Of a stretch of 64,000 nucleotides of DNA, positions 9,540-18,371 are shown one piece after another. The stretch is taken from assembly GCA_964569385.1 (NCBI GenBank), contig CAZMUM010000011.1, forward strand, positions 1 through 64,000. Reading direction: 5' to 3'. Origin of the DNA: JAADHX01 sp964569385 (lineage in GTDB: Bacteria; Actinomycetota; Acidimicrobiia; Acidimicrobiales; Poriferisodalaceae). The translations under genes and the position numbers were made by a program. The notes below the pieces were generated by a model. It worked only from the letters and a program-made list of their open reading frames with translations, made no database searches and was not told the DNA's origin. Each line of letters starts with the position of its first letter. Within the stretch, counting starts at the first letter, position 1.

Positions 9540-9976
9540 GACGTATCTTCCTCTCGGCCGTCGGACGGCTGACTTTCGTCGGTCGTGCCAGTGGCCCGTT
9601 GGACTTTTTGCCCCGTCAACGTGGCGGCCATCTTCACGAACGGCTCCTGCAAGTTGACGAGTTGTTCGCTGGCGATTGCGAGCCGCTCGGCTGCCGACTC
9701 AAGATGAGCCAGCCTGTCGTCGTAGGCTGCGAGTTGTTTGCGCTGAGCTGCGATCTCGGTGCGGAGAGCCTCGACCTGAGCGTGTGGGGGCCCAAAGGCA
9801 TCGACGAGGTCGATCACGCTCTGAAGTTGGTCGCCGGGAATTGCCAACTTTGCGATGCCTTCGATGATGGACTTCCGCTGCTCTGGTGGCATCGCGTAAC
9901 GCGCCAGCGACTGCTGAAGTTTCCGCATGGCATCGCGCCCCTGCTGGACCCGGTCGATCATGTCTCGTTCTGCCAT
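9536..9976 (-). CDS. Coiled-coil protein coupled to WS/DGAT, possible lipid-body/phasin-like protein
   Basis: A 146-aa acidic helical protein (MAERDMIDRVQQGRDAMRKL). It has heptad-like segments between about residues 60 and 115 (RTEIAAQRKQLAAYDDRLAH) and a disordered Thr/Ser/Asp-rich tail. No signal peptide or membrane span is present. I do not recognise a catalytic family. The 4-nt overlap with the WS/DGAT gene and the phasin-like helical composition suggest a structural or regulatory partner in neutral-lipid inclusions, but this is inference from position and composition only. The gpsA gene is divergent across an 83-bp gap that holds promoters for both directions. Confidence 0.6.
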   Translation of the reverse strand: MAERDMIDRVQQGRDAMRKLQQSLARYAMPPEQRKSIIEGIAKLAIPGDQLQSVIDLVDAFGPPHAQVEALRTEIAAQRKQLAAYDDRLAHLESAAERLAIASEQLVNLQEPFVKMAATLTGQKVQRATGTTDESQPSDGREEDTS

Positions 9977-10059
9977 GAGGCGATGTTAGGCCGAGATGTT
10001 GGTCTGTGCCCACGCGAAGGTGACATGCTTAGCCCTGTTGCGAGCGAGTTGGGGGTCAT

Positions 10060-11049
10060 ATGAAGGTCACAGTTCTAGGTGCGGGTTCGTGGGGAACGAC
10101 GGTCGCGTCCATCGCCGCCAGGCAGAATCCGACCCTGTTGTGGGCCAGAAGCCAGGACACCGCCGACGAAATATCGACAGAACGAACGAATAGCAAATAT
10201 TTGGACGGCTTCGAACTTCCGAAGCGCCTCGACGCCACTGCCGACCTCGAGCAGGCCGTTTCGGCCGCCGATGTGTTGGTGGTTGGGATCCCGTCTTCGT
10301 CGTTTAGGCAGGTATTGACCGATGCAGCACCCTTCGTCCGTCCCTGGATTCCGATAGTCAGCCTCACCAAAGGTTTCGAACGCGAAACCAACCTCCGAAT
10401 GACCGAAGTGGTGGCCGACATATTGCCTGGCCACCCCGCAGTAGCGCTTACCGGACCAAACCTTGCCAGAGAGATCATGGCGAAACAGGCCGCCGCGGCG
10501 GTCATGGCGACCGAGGACATTTCGGTGGCTGCGCGACTCCAGGAGATGTTTTCCACACCGTTCTTTCGCGTTTACCGAAACCACGATGTCGTCGGCTGCG
10601 AACTAGGCGGTGCCCTTAAGAACGTCATCGCCATCGCCACTGGCATGGCCGACGGCCTTGGGGTTGGCGACAACACCAAAGCCATGGTGATGACCCGGGG
10701 TTTGGCCGAGCTAAGCAGACTCGGCACCGCCATGGGCGGCGAACCTGCGACGTTTGCCGGTCTTGCCGGAATGGGTGACCTAATCGCTACCTGTGTGAGC
10801 CCACACAGTCGTAACCGCCATGTCGGCGAGCAATTGGGGAAGGGCAAATCCCTGCAACAGATTCTCGACGAGATGCACATGGTGGCCGAGGGCGTACGGA
10901 CGGCCAATACTGTGTCGCAACTGGCCGTACAGCACGACGTTTCGTTACCAGTGTGTGCCGCTATACACGGCGTGGTCGAAGGCTCCATCAAACCCCAACA
11001 CGCCTACCTTGGGCTCATGCCAGCGGGCCACGAAGCCGACGCCGGATAG
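10060..11049 (+). CDS. gpsA: Glycerol-3-phosphate dehydrogenase [NAD(P)+]
   Basis: A 329-aa cytosolic enzyme that reduces dihydroxyacetone phosphate to sn-glycerol-3-phosphate, the backbone for phospholipids and triacylglycerol. The NAD-binding motif VLGAGSWGTTVA is at the N terminus. ALTGPNLAREI and GCELGGALKNVIAIATGMADG (catalytic Lys) are present, as is FAGLAGMGDLIATCVSPHSR. The length is typical. It is divergent from the coiled-coil/WS-DGAT/otsA operon, consistent with supply of lipid precursor. It converges on the glutamate dehydrogenase gene with an 18-bp gap. Confidence 0.95.
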   Translation: MKVTVLGAGSWGTTVASIAARQNPTLLWARSQDTADEISTERTNSKYLDGFELPKRLDATADLEQAVSAADVLVVGIPSSSFRQVLTDAAPFVRPWIPIVSLTKGFERETNLRMTEVVADILPGHPAVALTGPNLAREIMAKQAAAAVMATEDISVAARLQEMFSTPFFRVYRNHDVVGCELGGALKNVIAIATGMADGLGVGDNTKAMVMTRGLAELSRLGTAMGGEPATFAGLAGMGDLIATCVSPHSRNRHVGEQLGKGKSLQQILDEMHMVAEGVRTANTVSQLAVQHDVSLPVCAAIHGVVEGSIKPQHAYLGLMPAGHEADAG

Positions 11050-11067
11050 CGGGCCACCAACCTCGAA

Positions 11068-14000
11068 TCAGCCCGACGGACGCTTCTGGCGCGATGCAGT
11101 GCGGCCAAGCATCGACATTGCTCTGACGGCCACACTCACGCCGGAGAGATCCCATTGGTTGGCCCCTTCGATCTCTTCGAGAGTCGACACGAAGCGACGA
11201 ATGGCCGTGCCATGAGCTGCCAACCAGGCCGCATGTTGAACTTCGCCGGAGACACCGTTGGCCCTGTCGTTTTCGCCAGAGGCAACAGCGACAGCGGTAA
11301 TCTCGGCGTGTTCTCGATAGAACTCATCACGCAGCGCTCCACGGGCCAGCGTCTGCCAATGATCGTCACGCGGCAACTCGACAATGCGATGACGCAAAAG
11401 ATCGAGGCTTAGCTCGGACTCAACGGCGGCCGACACCGTTGCAACTCGCCTCAGCGACGCGCCAGTCCTGGCCGCAACGTCGACCAAGTCGAGGAAACCA
11501 AAGGCCCGATCGAGCTCGTCGATGTCGTCGCTGAGCCCCCCGCCGCCATCATCACCAGACGACACCAGCTGAAAGGCGACATCGGCCCGGCGCTGATCGT
11601 GGGCCCTGTTAACCATCTCGAACAACGAACTGACCGACTCCTTGTACGACGAAACCACCGCGCCAACATCGATCGGTTGGCGTTCGTGACGCAAGAACCA
11701 CCGTGTCGCCCTCTCCCCAAGACGTTTGATCTCCGATCGCATACGGGCTTGAGTGCCTGCATCGACAATTCCGTCGAGTGCCTGGATCTGGGCAGTGCGA
11801 TCAGAAAGACCAAACACGTACCAAGCGGCCAGATGAGCTCTCGCCACCTCATGAGCCGACGCTGAGGTCTCTTCGATAAGTCGGTGAACCATCGAGATAC
11901 CGCACCGGTTCACTAGGTCGTTGGCCACGATCGTTGCCAACAGCGCATCACGAAGGGGGTGTTCTCTAATGAGGTCTCCGGTGTGGCCGGCGATGACAGC
12001 AGGCACATAGTTGTCTAGCTCGGCCAGCACCCATGGATCGTCGGCCAGTGATGACATCCCTTCGGGGGCAACGCCTAGGTCGATGGCTAGCTGGTTCTTG
12101 ACGTAGGCAAGCAGCACCGCCAACTCTGGACGGGACAAACCACGATGGTTTGCACCCATATCGGCCAGCATCGAATCCGATGGCAGCGCTTCAAGGTCTC
12201 GATCGAGCCCTGCCCTACGCTCTAACCAACCGAGCAGCCTGGCATGAACATCAGTCATTCCAGGAGCCGAGATAGCGGCCAGAGTCAGAACCTCGTTCTG
12301 AGCCGCGTTGGTGGCCAAGACCTGGTCGCAGACCTCGTCGGAATCGCTGGCCATCCACTCGTTTCGGGTGGCCCGATCGAGTCGACCCGAGGCCTCCCAC
12401 ACTGCGAGCAGAATCTTCAGGTTTACTTCCCGATCGGAACAATCGACTCCACCCGAATTGTCGATTGCGTCGGTGTTGATGGCAACGCCATTGTTAGCGG
12501 CCTCAATTCGGCCACGTTGGGTCAAACCGAGGTTGCCACCTTCGCCAACGGCACGACAGCGCAACTCGGACCCATCGACACGCAACCCGTCGTTGGTGCG
12601 ATCTCCAGCCGCCGGGTGCTGTTCGTCGGAGGATTTGACGTAGGTCCCGATTCCGCCATTCCAGAGCAGATCGACAGGCGCCTTGAGGATGGCCGAGATC
12701 AGCTCGTCGGGTGTTAGAGAGGTGATCTCGGCGGCGATGCCGAGGCTGTCGCGTACCTCGGCGGTAATCGAAATATGTTTCGCGGTGCGAGCGTGAACCC
12801 CGCCGCCGTCTGAAATTAGCGACGTGTCGTACTCGGCCCAACTCGAACGAGGCAGCTTGAATAGCCGTTGGCGTTCGGCGAAACTCGTCGCTGGTTCGGG
12901 GTTCGGATCGAGGAACACGTGTCGGTGGTCGAACGCCGCGACCAGGCGAATCGTCTGACTGGACAACATTCCGTTTCCAAAAACATCGCCAGACATGTCG
13001 CCGATGCCGACCGTGACCACAGGATCGGTCTGTACGTCGACGCCTAGCTGTAGGAAGTGATGAGCAACCGATACCCAGGCGCCGCGGGCGGTGATCGCAA
13101 GCGCCTTATGGTCATAACCCGCCGACCCGCCCGATGCGAATGCATCATCGAGCCAGAACCCCCGGTCGGCGGCCAACGCGTTGGCTTCGTCGGAAAACGT
13201 AGCGGTGCCCTTGTCGGCCGCCACCACCAGGTAGGGGTCCTCACCGTCTAGACGGTGAACCTTGTCGGGCCCGACGATGTCGTCGCCTACTCGGTTGTCG
13301 GTGAGGTCGAGCAGGGCGCCGATGAACATTCGGTAGGCCAGAAGCACCTCGGCGGCAACTTCGCTCCGCTCGCCAGAAATCGGAAGCTGACGGGCCACAA
13401 ACCCACCTTTGGCCCCAACCGGAACAATCACAGCGTTCTTGACGGCCTGGGCCTTTACCAGCCCGAGCACTTCGGTGCGGACATCTTCAGGGCGATCTGA
13501 CCAGCGCAGACCACCACGCGCTACCGGCCCAAACCGTAGATGCACACCCTCAACTACAGGACAACTGACAAAGATCTCGGCGTGCGGAACCGGCGCCGGA
13601 ACGGCCGCTATCTTGCTCGGGTCGAACTTGAACGCCAGGGCCCGGTGTTTGTCTGGCTCAAGCCATGCCGATGTTCGTGTAGTGGCCCCAACAAGATCGG
13701 CAAGAACTCGGAACATTCGGTCTGCGTCGAGGCTGGACAGAGCGTCGATTGCGGCGTTGAGCTGCTGCTCTGGGTCGTCCCTTACTGGATTGGTTCCCGC
13801 GGGGCTGTCCTCTAGTGGGCTAGCAGCGTCGGTCGTTCCAGAGGGGTCGAACTTTGCTGCGAACCAATCGGCGAGATGGGTCGCAAGCTCCGGTGTGGCC
13901 GCGACCGTTGCGATCACATAGGTAAGGCTAAAGCGACTGTCGATCTGGACCAGGTAGCGGCAATAGGCCCTAAGTACCGCGACCTGGCGCCAGTCGAGAC

Positions 14001-15993
14001 CAGCCGAGATCATCAGCGATGCCAGCTTGTCGGTGTCGCTCAGGCCCTGCCATGTGGCAAGCAATCCGTCCCTGGCCCTGTCCAAAGCTGCATCGTCCAC
14101 TGCTGATTCGTGGCCAAACACAAGACCGAGATCGTAGACATGGCGCGAGTCTTCGCCCTCGATCTCGATCAGGTGGGGCCGCTCGTCGATGACCTCGGCG
14201 CCAAGATCGTGGAACTGTGGCAGGAGGGTCGATAACGACATCGGTTCGCCGTGGCGTAGAATTGTGCACCTGACCGAACCGCCCGGAGCGATCGAAGCGA
14301 ACCGAATATCGATGGAGTCGGTGTCGAGCTTGGCCAAGATAGCCAGATCGGCTACCGCGTCGACTGGCGCCACCCGAGTTCGGTACGAGTCCGGCAAGGC
14401 CACCACATACTTCGCGTACTGGCGGGCATCTTCGGCGCCTTGGGCCCGTTTCGAAACGGCCTGCCACAACACTTCGTCCCAGGTCTGAATCAGCAGAGCG
14501 ACCTCGGCCTCAAGGCGAGCAGGATCGGGGCGATCGGCCTGCGGCATGGGAGCAACGCGGTCGAGTCCTAGTACGACATGTAGGCGCGCCAGTGCCGCCC
14601 CTGAGATCTCGGTCGAGAAACTCACACTGTCGGCTTCGTAGGCCTCAGCAAGAAGATCCTGAATTTTCAGCCGTAGCCCAGTGTCGAACCGATCGCGCGG
14701 CACATGTACGAGACACGACACAAATCGTCCGTAGAGACCGTGACGAACGTGCAGGGTGACACGATGACGGTCCCGGTTCGCGGCCACAGACCGGACAATG
14801 GGCTCCAGTTCTAAGTATGGAGCTTGTAGAAGCTCGTCGCGAGGGTAGGCCTGAAGAGTGTGAAGGAGCGTGCTTCGCTGGTGGCCAGGGCCAACGCTTC
14901 CGGAAGCGAGAATTCTGGCGACCTTCAGCCTGACGAGCGGGATATCGGTTACCCGACTGGCGTAAAGCTCGGATGTGAAGAGACCAATGAATCGTCTCTC
15001 TCCGGTGATGATGCCATTGTCGTCGACCTCGCGTATTCCGATGTAGTCGAGCGGCACGCCTCGATGGACGGTCGACCGCGAATTGGCCTTGGTTAGGATC
15101 GCCCTACTTTCCATGCTGAGTGGTCGGCCCACGAGCTCGCGCTCGCGGCCTTCGGTGTCGCGCATGACTCCGAGCCCGCTGCCAGGTCTCGGAGTTACCC
15201 GGATGACATCGTCGCCAACCGTGGTCACGTCGTACTCGCGGTAACCAATGAAGGTGAACGCTCCGGATTCCATCCACCGCAGAAGCTCAGACACCTCTTC
15301 TTCGTGAGTTGTGGTCTCGGCATTCACTTCGCCAGCCACGACACCCTCTGGCCGCACGAAGATCAGGTCGGCAGCCAGCAGGGCCTTGGCCCTCATCGGT
15401 TTCCAGTCGTCGACGGCAAGTCGCACATCGCCCATGGCCGAAGCAAGCTCGTTCTGTAGCTCTTCAAGGCCCACCTTGGAGCTAATCCTCTCCACCTCTA
15501 TGTGGACCAACGATTCCGTCGCCGCATGGGCTGAAGTGGATTCGCTCTCAATATCGACAAGCACCCCGTCCGTGCGGACTGCCGCCACCAGTGGATGCGA
15601 AACGCGATGAACCCGTAGGCCGAAATTCTCGAGAACCACGAGCAGCGAATCGACGATAAATGGTCGGTCATCAGAGACGACGTCGATGACCGTCCGATTG
15701 GATTCCCAGCCATCGGTGAGCTTGACAGGGTTGTAGACGTGCACAATGTCGGTGCCAGGCGGTCGATGTGTCGCGGAGCGCAACGCCGCTATGACGGCGC
15801 CAGCCAGATGCTCGACACCGTCTTGGAGACCTTCGGCCGGCTCTGCTCCGAGGGTCTCCCCATCGGACAACGAAGCCAACATAGCGTCGTAGAACTTGAC
15901 CTCCAACGATGAGCCCTGTGGAGGGCCATCGCCGTGCTGTTCGGCGTGTCGCCTAACAATCTCGCGCGCTGCTTCAGCTACCGATTCCGCCAT
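11068..15993 (-). CDS. NAD-specific glutamate dehydrogenase, large (about 180 kDa) type
   Basis: A 1641-aa enzyme of the large NAD-GDH family, which mainly works catabolically: glutamate + NAD+ gives 2-oxoglutarate + ammonium + NADH. A long N-terminal regulatory region (about 1-690) contains ACT-like folds (VIDVVSDDRPFIVDSLLVVL near 80). The catalytic core carries RGGLRWSDRPEDVRTEVLGL and AVKNAVIVPVGAKGGFV near residue 850, and GVGDMSGDVFGNGML-type sequence (here GIGDMSGDVFGNGML) near 1000. The C-terminal helical region is about 400 residues. The length is within the family range. It follows the swivel-domain gene by only 17 bp and seems to be the last gene of the cys operon. Confidence 0.95.
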   Translation of the reverse strand: MAESVAEAAREIVRRHAEQHGDGPPQGSSLEVKFYDAMLASLSDGETLGAEPAEGLQDGVEHLAGAVIAALRSATHRPPGTDIVHVYNPVKLTDGWESNRTVIDVVSDDRPFIVDSLLVVLENFGLRVHRVSHPLVAAVRTDGVLVDIESESTSAHAATESLVHIEVERISSKVGLEELQNELASAMGDVRLAVDDWKPMRAKALLAADLIFVRPEGVVAGEVNAETTTHEEEVSELLRWMESGAFTFIGYREYDVTTVGDDVIRVTPRPGSGLGVMRDTEGRERELVGRPLSMESRAILTKANSRSTVHRGVPLDYIGIREVDDNGIITGERRFIGLFTSELYASRVTDIPLVRLKVARILASGSVGPGHQRSTLLHTLQAYPRDELLQAPYLELEPIVRSVAANRDRHRVTLHVRHGLYGRFVSCLVHVPRDRFDTGLRLKIQDLLAEAYEADSVSFSTEISGAALARLHVVLGLDRVAPMPQADRPDPARLEAEVALLIQTWDEVLWQAVSKRAQGAEDARQYAKYVVALPDSYRTRVAPVDAVADLAILAKLDTDSIDIRFASIAPGGSVRCTILRHGEPMSLSTLLPQFHDLGAEVIDERPHLIEIEGEDSRHVYDLGLVFGHESAVDDAALDRARDGLLATWQGLSDTDKLASLMISAGLDWRQVAVLRAYCRYLVQIDSRFSLTYVIATVAATPELATHLADWFAAKFDPSGTTDAASPLEDSPAGTNPVRDDPEQQLNAAIDALSSLDADRMFRVLADLVGATTRTSAWLEPDKHRALAFKFDPSKIAAVPAPVPHAEIFVSCPVVEGVHLRFGPVARGGLRWSDRPEDVRTEVLGLVKAQAVKNAVIVPVGAKGGFVARQLPISGERSEVAAEVLLAYRMFIGALLDLTDNRVGDDIVGPDKVHRLDGEDPYLVVAADKGTATFSDEANALAADRGFWLDDAFASGGSAGYDHKALAITARGAWVSVAHHFLQLGVDVQTDPVVTVGIGDMSGDVFGNGMLSSQTIRLVAAFDHRHVFLDPNPEPATSFAERQRLFKLPRSSWAEYDTSLISDGGGVHARTAKHISITAEVRDSLGIAAEITSLTPDELISAILKAPVDLLWNGGIGTYVKSSDEQHPAAGDRTNDGLRVDGSELRCRAVGEGGNLGLTQRGRIEAANNGVAINTDAIDNSGGVDCSDREVNLKILLAVWEASGRLDRATRNEWMASDSDEVCDQVLATNAAQNEVLTLAAISAPGMTDVHARLLGWLERRAGLDRDLEALPSDSMLADMGANHRGLSRPELAVLLAYVKNQLAIDLGVAPEGMSSLADDPWVLAELDNYVPAVIAGHTGDLIREHPLRDALLATIVANDLVNRCGISMVHRLIEETSASAHEVARAHLAAWYVFGLSDRTAQIQALDGIVDAGTQARMRSEIKRLGERATRWFLRHERQPIDVGAVVSSYKESVSSLFEMVNRAHDQRRADVAFQLVSSGDDGGGGLSDDIDELDRAFGFLDLVDVAARTGASLRRVATVSAAVESELSLDLLRHRIVELPRDDHWQTLARGALRDEFYREHAEITAVAVASGENDRANGVSGEVQHAAWLAAHGTAIRRFVSTLEEIEGANQWDLSGVSVAVRAMSMLGRTASRQKRPSG

Positions 15994-16010
15994 CGGACCC
16001 CCATTGAGTC

Positions 16011-17714
16011 TTAGTCAACTACCCGCACCGTTCCGGCTACAGGATCAATCTCGAGTGTGTCGCCCGAATTGATAAACGTCATAACGTCCCGAGCGCCGAC
16101 TACCGCAGGAATCCCGAGTTCTCGCGATAGCACGGCCGCATGACTCACAGGGCCTCCTTCGGCGGTTACAAGGCCCCCGACCATGGACAGAACCAGGTTG
16201 TACGCGGGTGTGGTCGTGAGGGTGACCAGTATCTCTCCTGGTTCGAGCGAGTTGAAAGCCTCTTCTGGTGTTGCAGCAACTCGAGCAACTCCGGTGAATG
16301 ACTCGGTGCCGACTCCAACGCCGGTCCCGATAGCGCGAGCATCTTGGGCGTCGGTAGGAGGGCCCATGCCAAGGTCTTCAATCACCCCGGTGACCATGGA
16401 GGTCACGTCGGCGAGAGGTTTTGGTAACGCATCGAGCGGCGGCGGTGGTTCTTCTGGGCCAAGGGTACGTGGTGCCGTACGTAACTTCTGGCTCGACCTC
16501 AGCTCGGCGTCTTCGGCCAGCTCAGAAGCGCTTCGGATTCTGGTCGTAGTATCGCGGTCGTCGTGATCTAGCGCCGCGGCCACGAGCTCATCGCCTTCGT
16601 AGCAAAACACATGATCGCGCTCCAACAGATCGCCACGCTCCACGGCACGACGGCCAATTTCGAGCATTGCCCTACGCAGCAGTCCGTTGGGCCACTCGAC
16701 CGTTAGCGGGCCTTGAGCGTCGCGCATACCCATCACATAACGAGCCTCTTCGACGTAATAGTCGAAGTCGGTCTGTTCGGCAACCCGAACCCGGGCTCTT
16801 AGCTCTTTGATGACCGTGGCGTGGTCGACGGTTCGTGGCCTCACAGAACCCGAAAGCACGGTAGCGATGAACACGTCGGGGGTTTCGGCCAAGGTGACGC
16901 CATCGAGGTCGTACCGCGAGTAGATGACCCATCCCTGACGAGTCATGTAGGCATCGACAAGTTCCGCTATTGCGGGTGAAGCCGCCCGAAGTTCTTCGAT
17001 GTTGGTCGGTGGCTGGGCGCCGACATCTGACTCGGCTTTCAGCTCTTCGCGGATCTGTTCGAGAAGCAACGCCGGTTCCGACGTATGAGGAGAGGCTCCA
17101 CTGAGTGCGCCCACGACCTCAGTTGCGGCTATACCCCACTCTTTACACCTATAAGCCAGCTGGGCAATTGCGCCAAGGTCGGCCGAATGCAGCTCGAAGT
17201 GTTTACGGTAGGACCACCGGAGGTGTTCGACGAGGTCGGCCGCGTGACGCGAGAGCTCTTCAGCATCGAGAGACCCGACCTCGACCGCCTGAAGGTTCGC
17301 GTTCTTGTCGATTAGAGCCGCCTCGCCTTGTTCGTAGTAGTCGTCGACGGCAGCGCGATACAGCGGCTCGTCGAGGGTGTGAATCGCGGCCTTGGTTCGG
17401 CGCCGAAATTCGGGGTGAAGCCGGCTAAGTAGCTTGACTGCGAAGGCGGGCGGAGCCTTCGAAGAGGGCCTCTCGGCGCCAACGAGTGGCAGCAGTCGGG
17501 TGTACGCGAAACCATTTGCCCACCGTATCGACACCGTGCGAGCCGGGATGCCCTGGGCCGCGAAGCTCTCTGCGAAGGCGTCCTCGACCCCGTAGGTCAC
17601 GGCCGACATGACAATCGGTGTGGTTCCGCCGTCGAAATGGGATAGATCGAGTGTCCAGCGGCCGGCCCCAGGGGCTACAAACGGGGGCCCGACATCTGGG
17701 GCGCCATCACTCAT
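16011..17714 (-). CDS. PEP-utiliser mobile (phosphohistidine swivel) domain protein without ATP-grasp domain
   Basis: A 567-aa soluble protein. The C-terminal part (about 475-565) is the phosphohistidine swivel domain of PEP synthase/PPDK-like enzymes, with TEGGPVSHAAVLSRELGIPA carrying the phosphorylatable His and the GDTLEIDPVAGTVRV end. The N-terminal 450 residues are helical and contain no glycine-rich ATP-grasp or PEP-binding TIM-barrel motif that I can recognise. It may act as a phosphocarrier subunit or depend on a partner. It lies 48 bp downstream of cysC and 17 bp upstream of the NAD-GDH gene on the same strand, so expression is probably shared. The substrate is unknown. Confidence 0.7.
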   Translation of the reverse strand: MSDGAPDVGPPFVAPGAGRWTLDLSHFDGGTTPIVMSAVTYGVEDAFAESFAAQGIPARTVSIRWANGFAYTRLLPLVGAERPSSKAPPAFAVKLLSRLHPEFRRRTKAAIHTLDEPLYRAAVDDYYEQGEAALIDKNANLQAVEVGSLDAEELSRHAADLVEHLRWSYRKHFELHSADLGAIAQLAYRCKEWGIAATEVVGALSGASPHTSEPALLLEQIREELKAESDVGAQPPTNIEELRAASPAIAELVDAYMTRQGWVIYSRYDLDGVTLAETPDVFIATVLSGSVRPRTVDHATVIKELRARVRVAEQTDFDYYVEEARYVMGMRDAQGPLTVEWPNGLLRRAMLEIGRRAVERGDLLERDHVFCYEGDELVAAALDHDDRDTTTRIRSASELAEDAELRSSQKLRTAPRTLGPEEPPPPLDALPKPLADVTSMVTGVIEDLGMGPPTDAQDARAIGTGVGVGTESFTGVARVAATPEEAFNSLEPGEILVTLTTTPAYNLVLSMVGGLVTAEGGPVSHAAVLSRELGIPAVVGARDVMTFINSGDTLEIDPVAGTVRVVD

Positions 17715-17762
17715 CTCGCCAGCCTTTCACACTCAGAACGAGGCTGCTCGGATGAAGCGCCT

Positions 17763-18371
17763 CTAGCTGGTGCGAATCCGGTTCAAGATCTCTTCGACCA
17801 CCAGGTTGGCGCACTCTTGGATGGAGCGGCGGCTCGTATCGATCCGGATTTCGGCGTTCTCTGGGGCTTCATATGGAGCCGAGATACCGGAGAACTCGGG
17901 AATCTCCCCAGCTCTGGCCTTCTTGTAAAGGCCCTTCACGTCTCGTTCTTCGCAAACCTCGAGAGGTGTGTCGACGAAAACCTCCACGAACCCCTTAGGC
18001 GGGTGCAGCGACCTGACTACCTCCCGGTCTAGGCGATACGGCGAGATGAACGAACTCAGGACAACCACCCCAGCATCAGTCATCAACCGGCATACCTCGC
18101 CAATGCGACGGATGTTTTCTTCGCGATCGGCAGGCGAGAAGCCAAGGTCTCGGTTAAGCCCGAAACGAACGTTGTCGCCGTCGAGCACATAAGCCAGCAC
18201 GCCGACTTTGACGAGTTGGTCCTCTACGGCGAACGCCAACGTCGACTTACCGGAGCCTGAGAGACCGGTAAACCAGGCCGTTATGGCCCCATGTCCGAGA
18301 AGGTCGGATTTGGCCAACGGTCCAAGTGACCCTTCGGCTCTGACGATGTTCTGCGAGACCGGTTCGGTCAC
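17763..18371 (-). CDS. cysC: Adenylylsulfate (APS) kinase, stand-alone
   Basis: APS kinase phosphorylates adenosine 5'-phosphosulfate to PAPS. The protein has an intact P-loop (FTGLSGSGKSTLA), the catalytic LDGDNVRFGLNRDLGF motif, LSSFISPYR and ERDVKGLYKKA. I chose the GTG at 18371, which overlaps the cysNC stop codon by 4 nt (GTGA) and gives 202 aa. The longer reading frame from 18443 would run through the end of cysNC. Because cysNC already carries a fused APS-kinase domain that has lost key residues, this stand-alone copy is probably the working kinase. Confidence 0.92.
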   Translation of the reverse strand: MTEPVSQNIVRAEGSLGPLAKSDLLGHGAITAWFTGLSGSGKSTLAFAVEDQLVKVGVLAYVLDGDNVRFGLNRDLGFSPADREENIRRIGEVCRLMTDAGVVVLSSFISPYRLDREVVRSLHPPKGFVEVFVDTPLEVCEERDVKGLYKKARAGEIPEFSGISAPYEAPENAEIRIDTSRRSIQECANLVVEEILNRIRTS

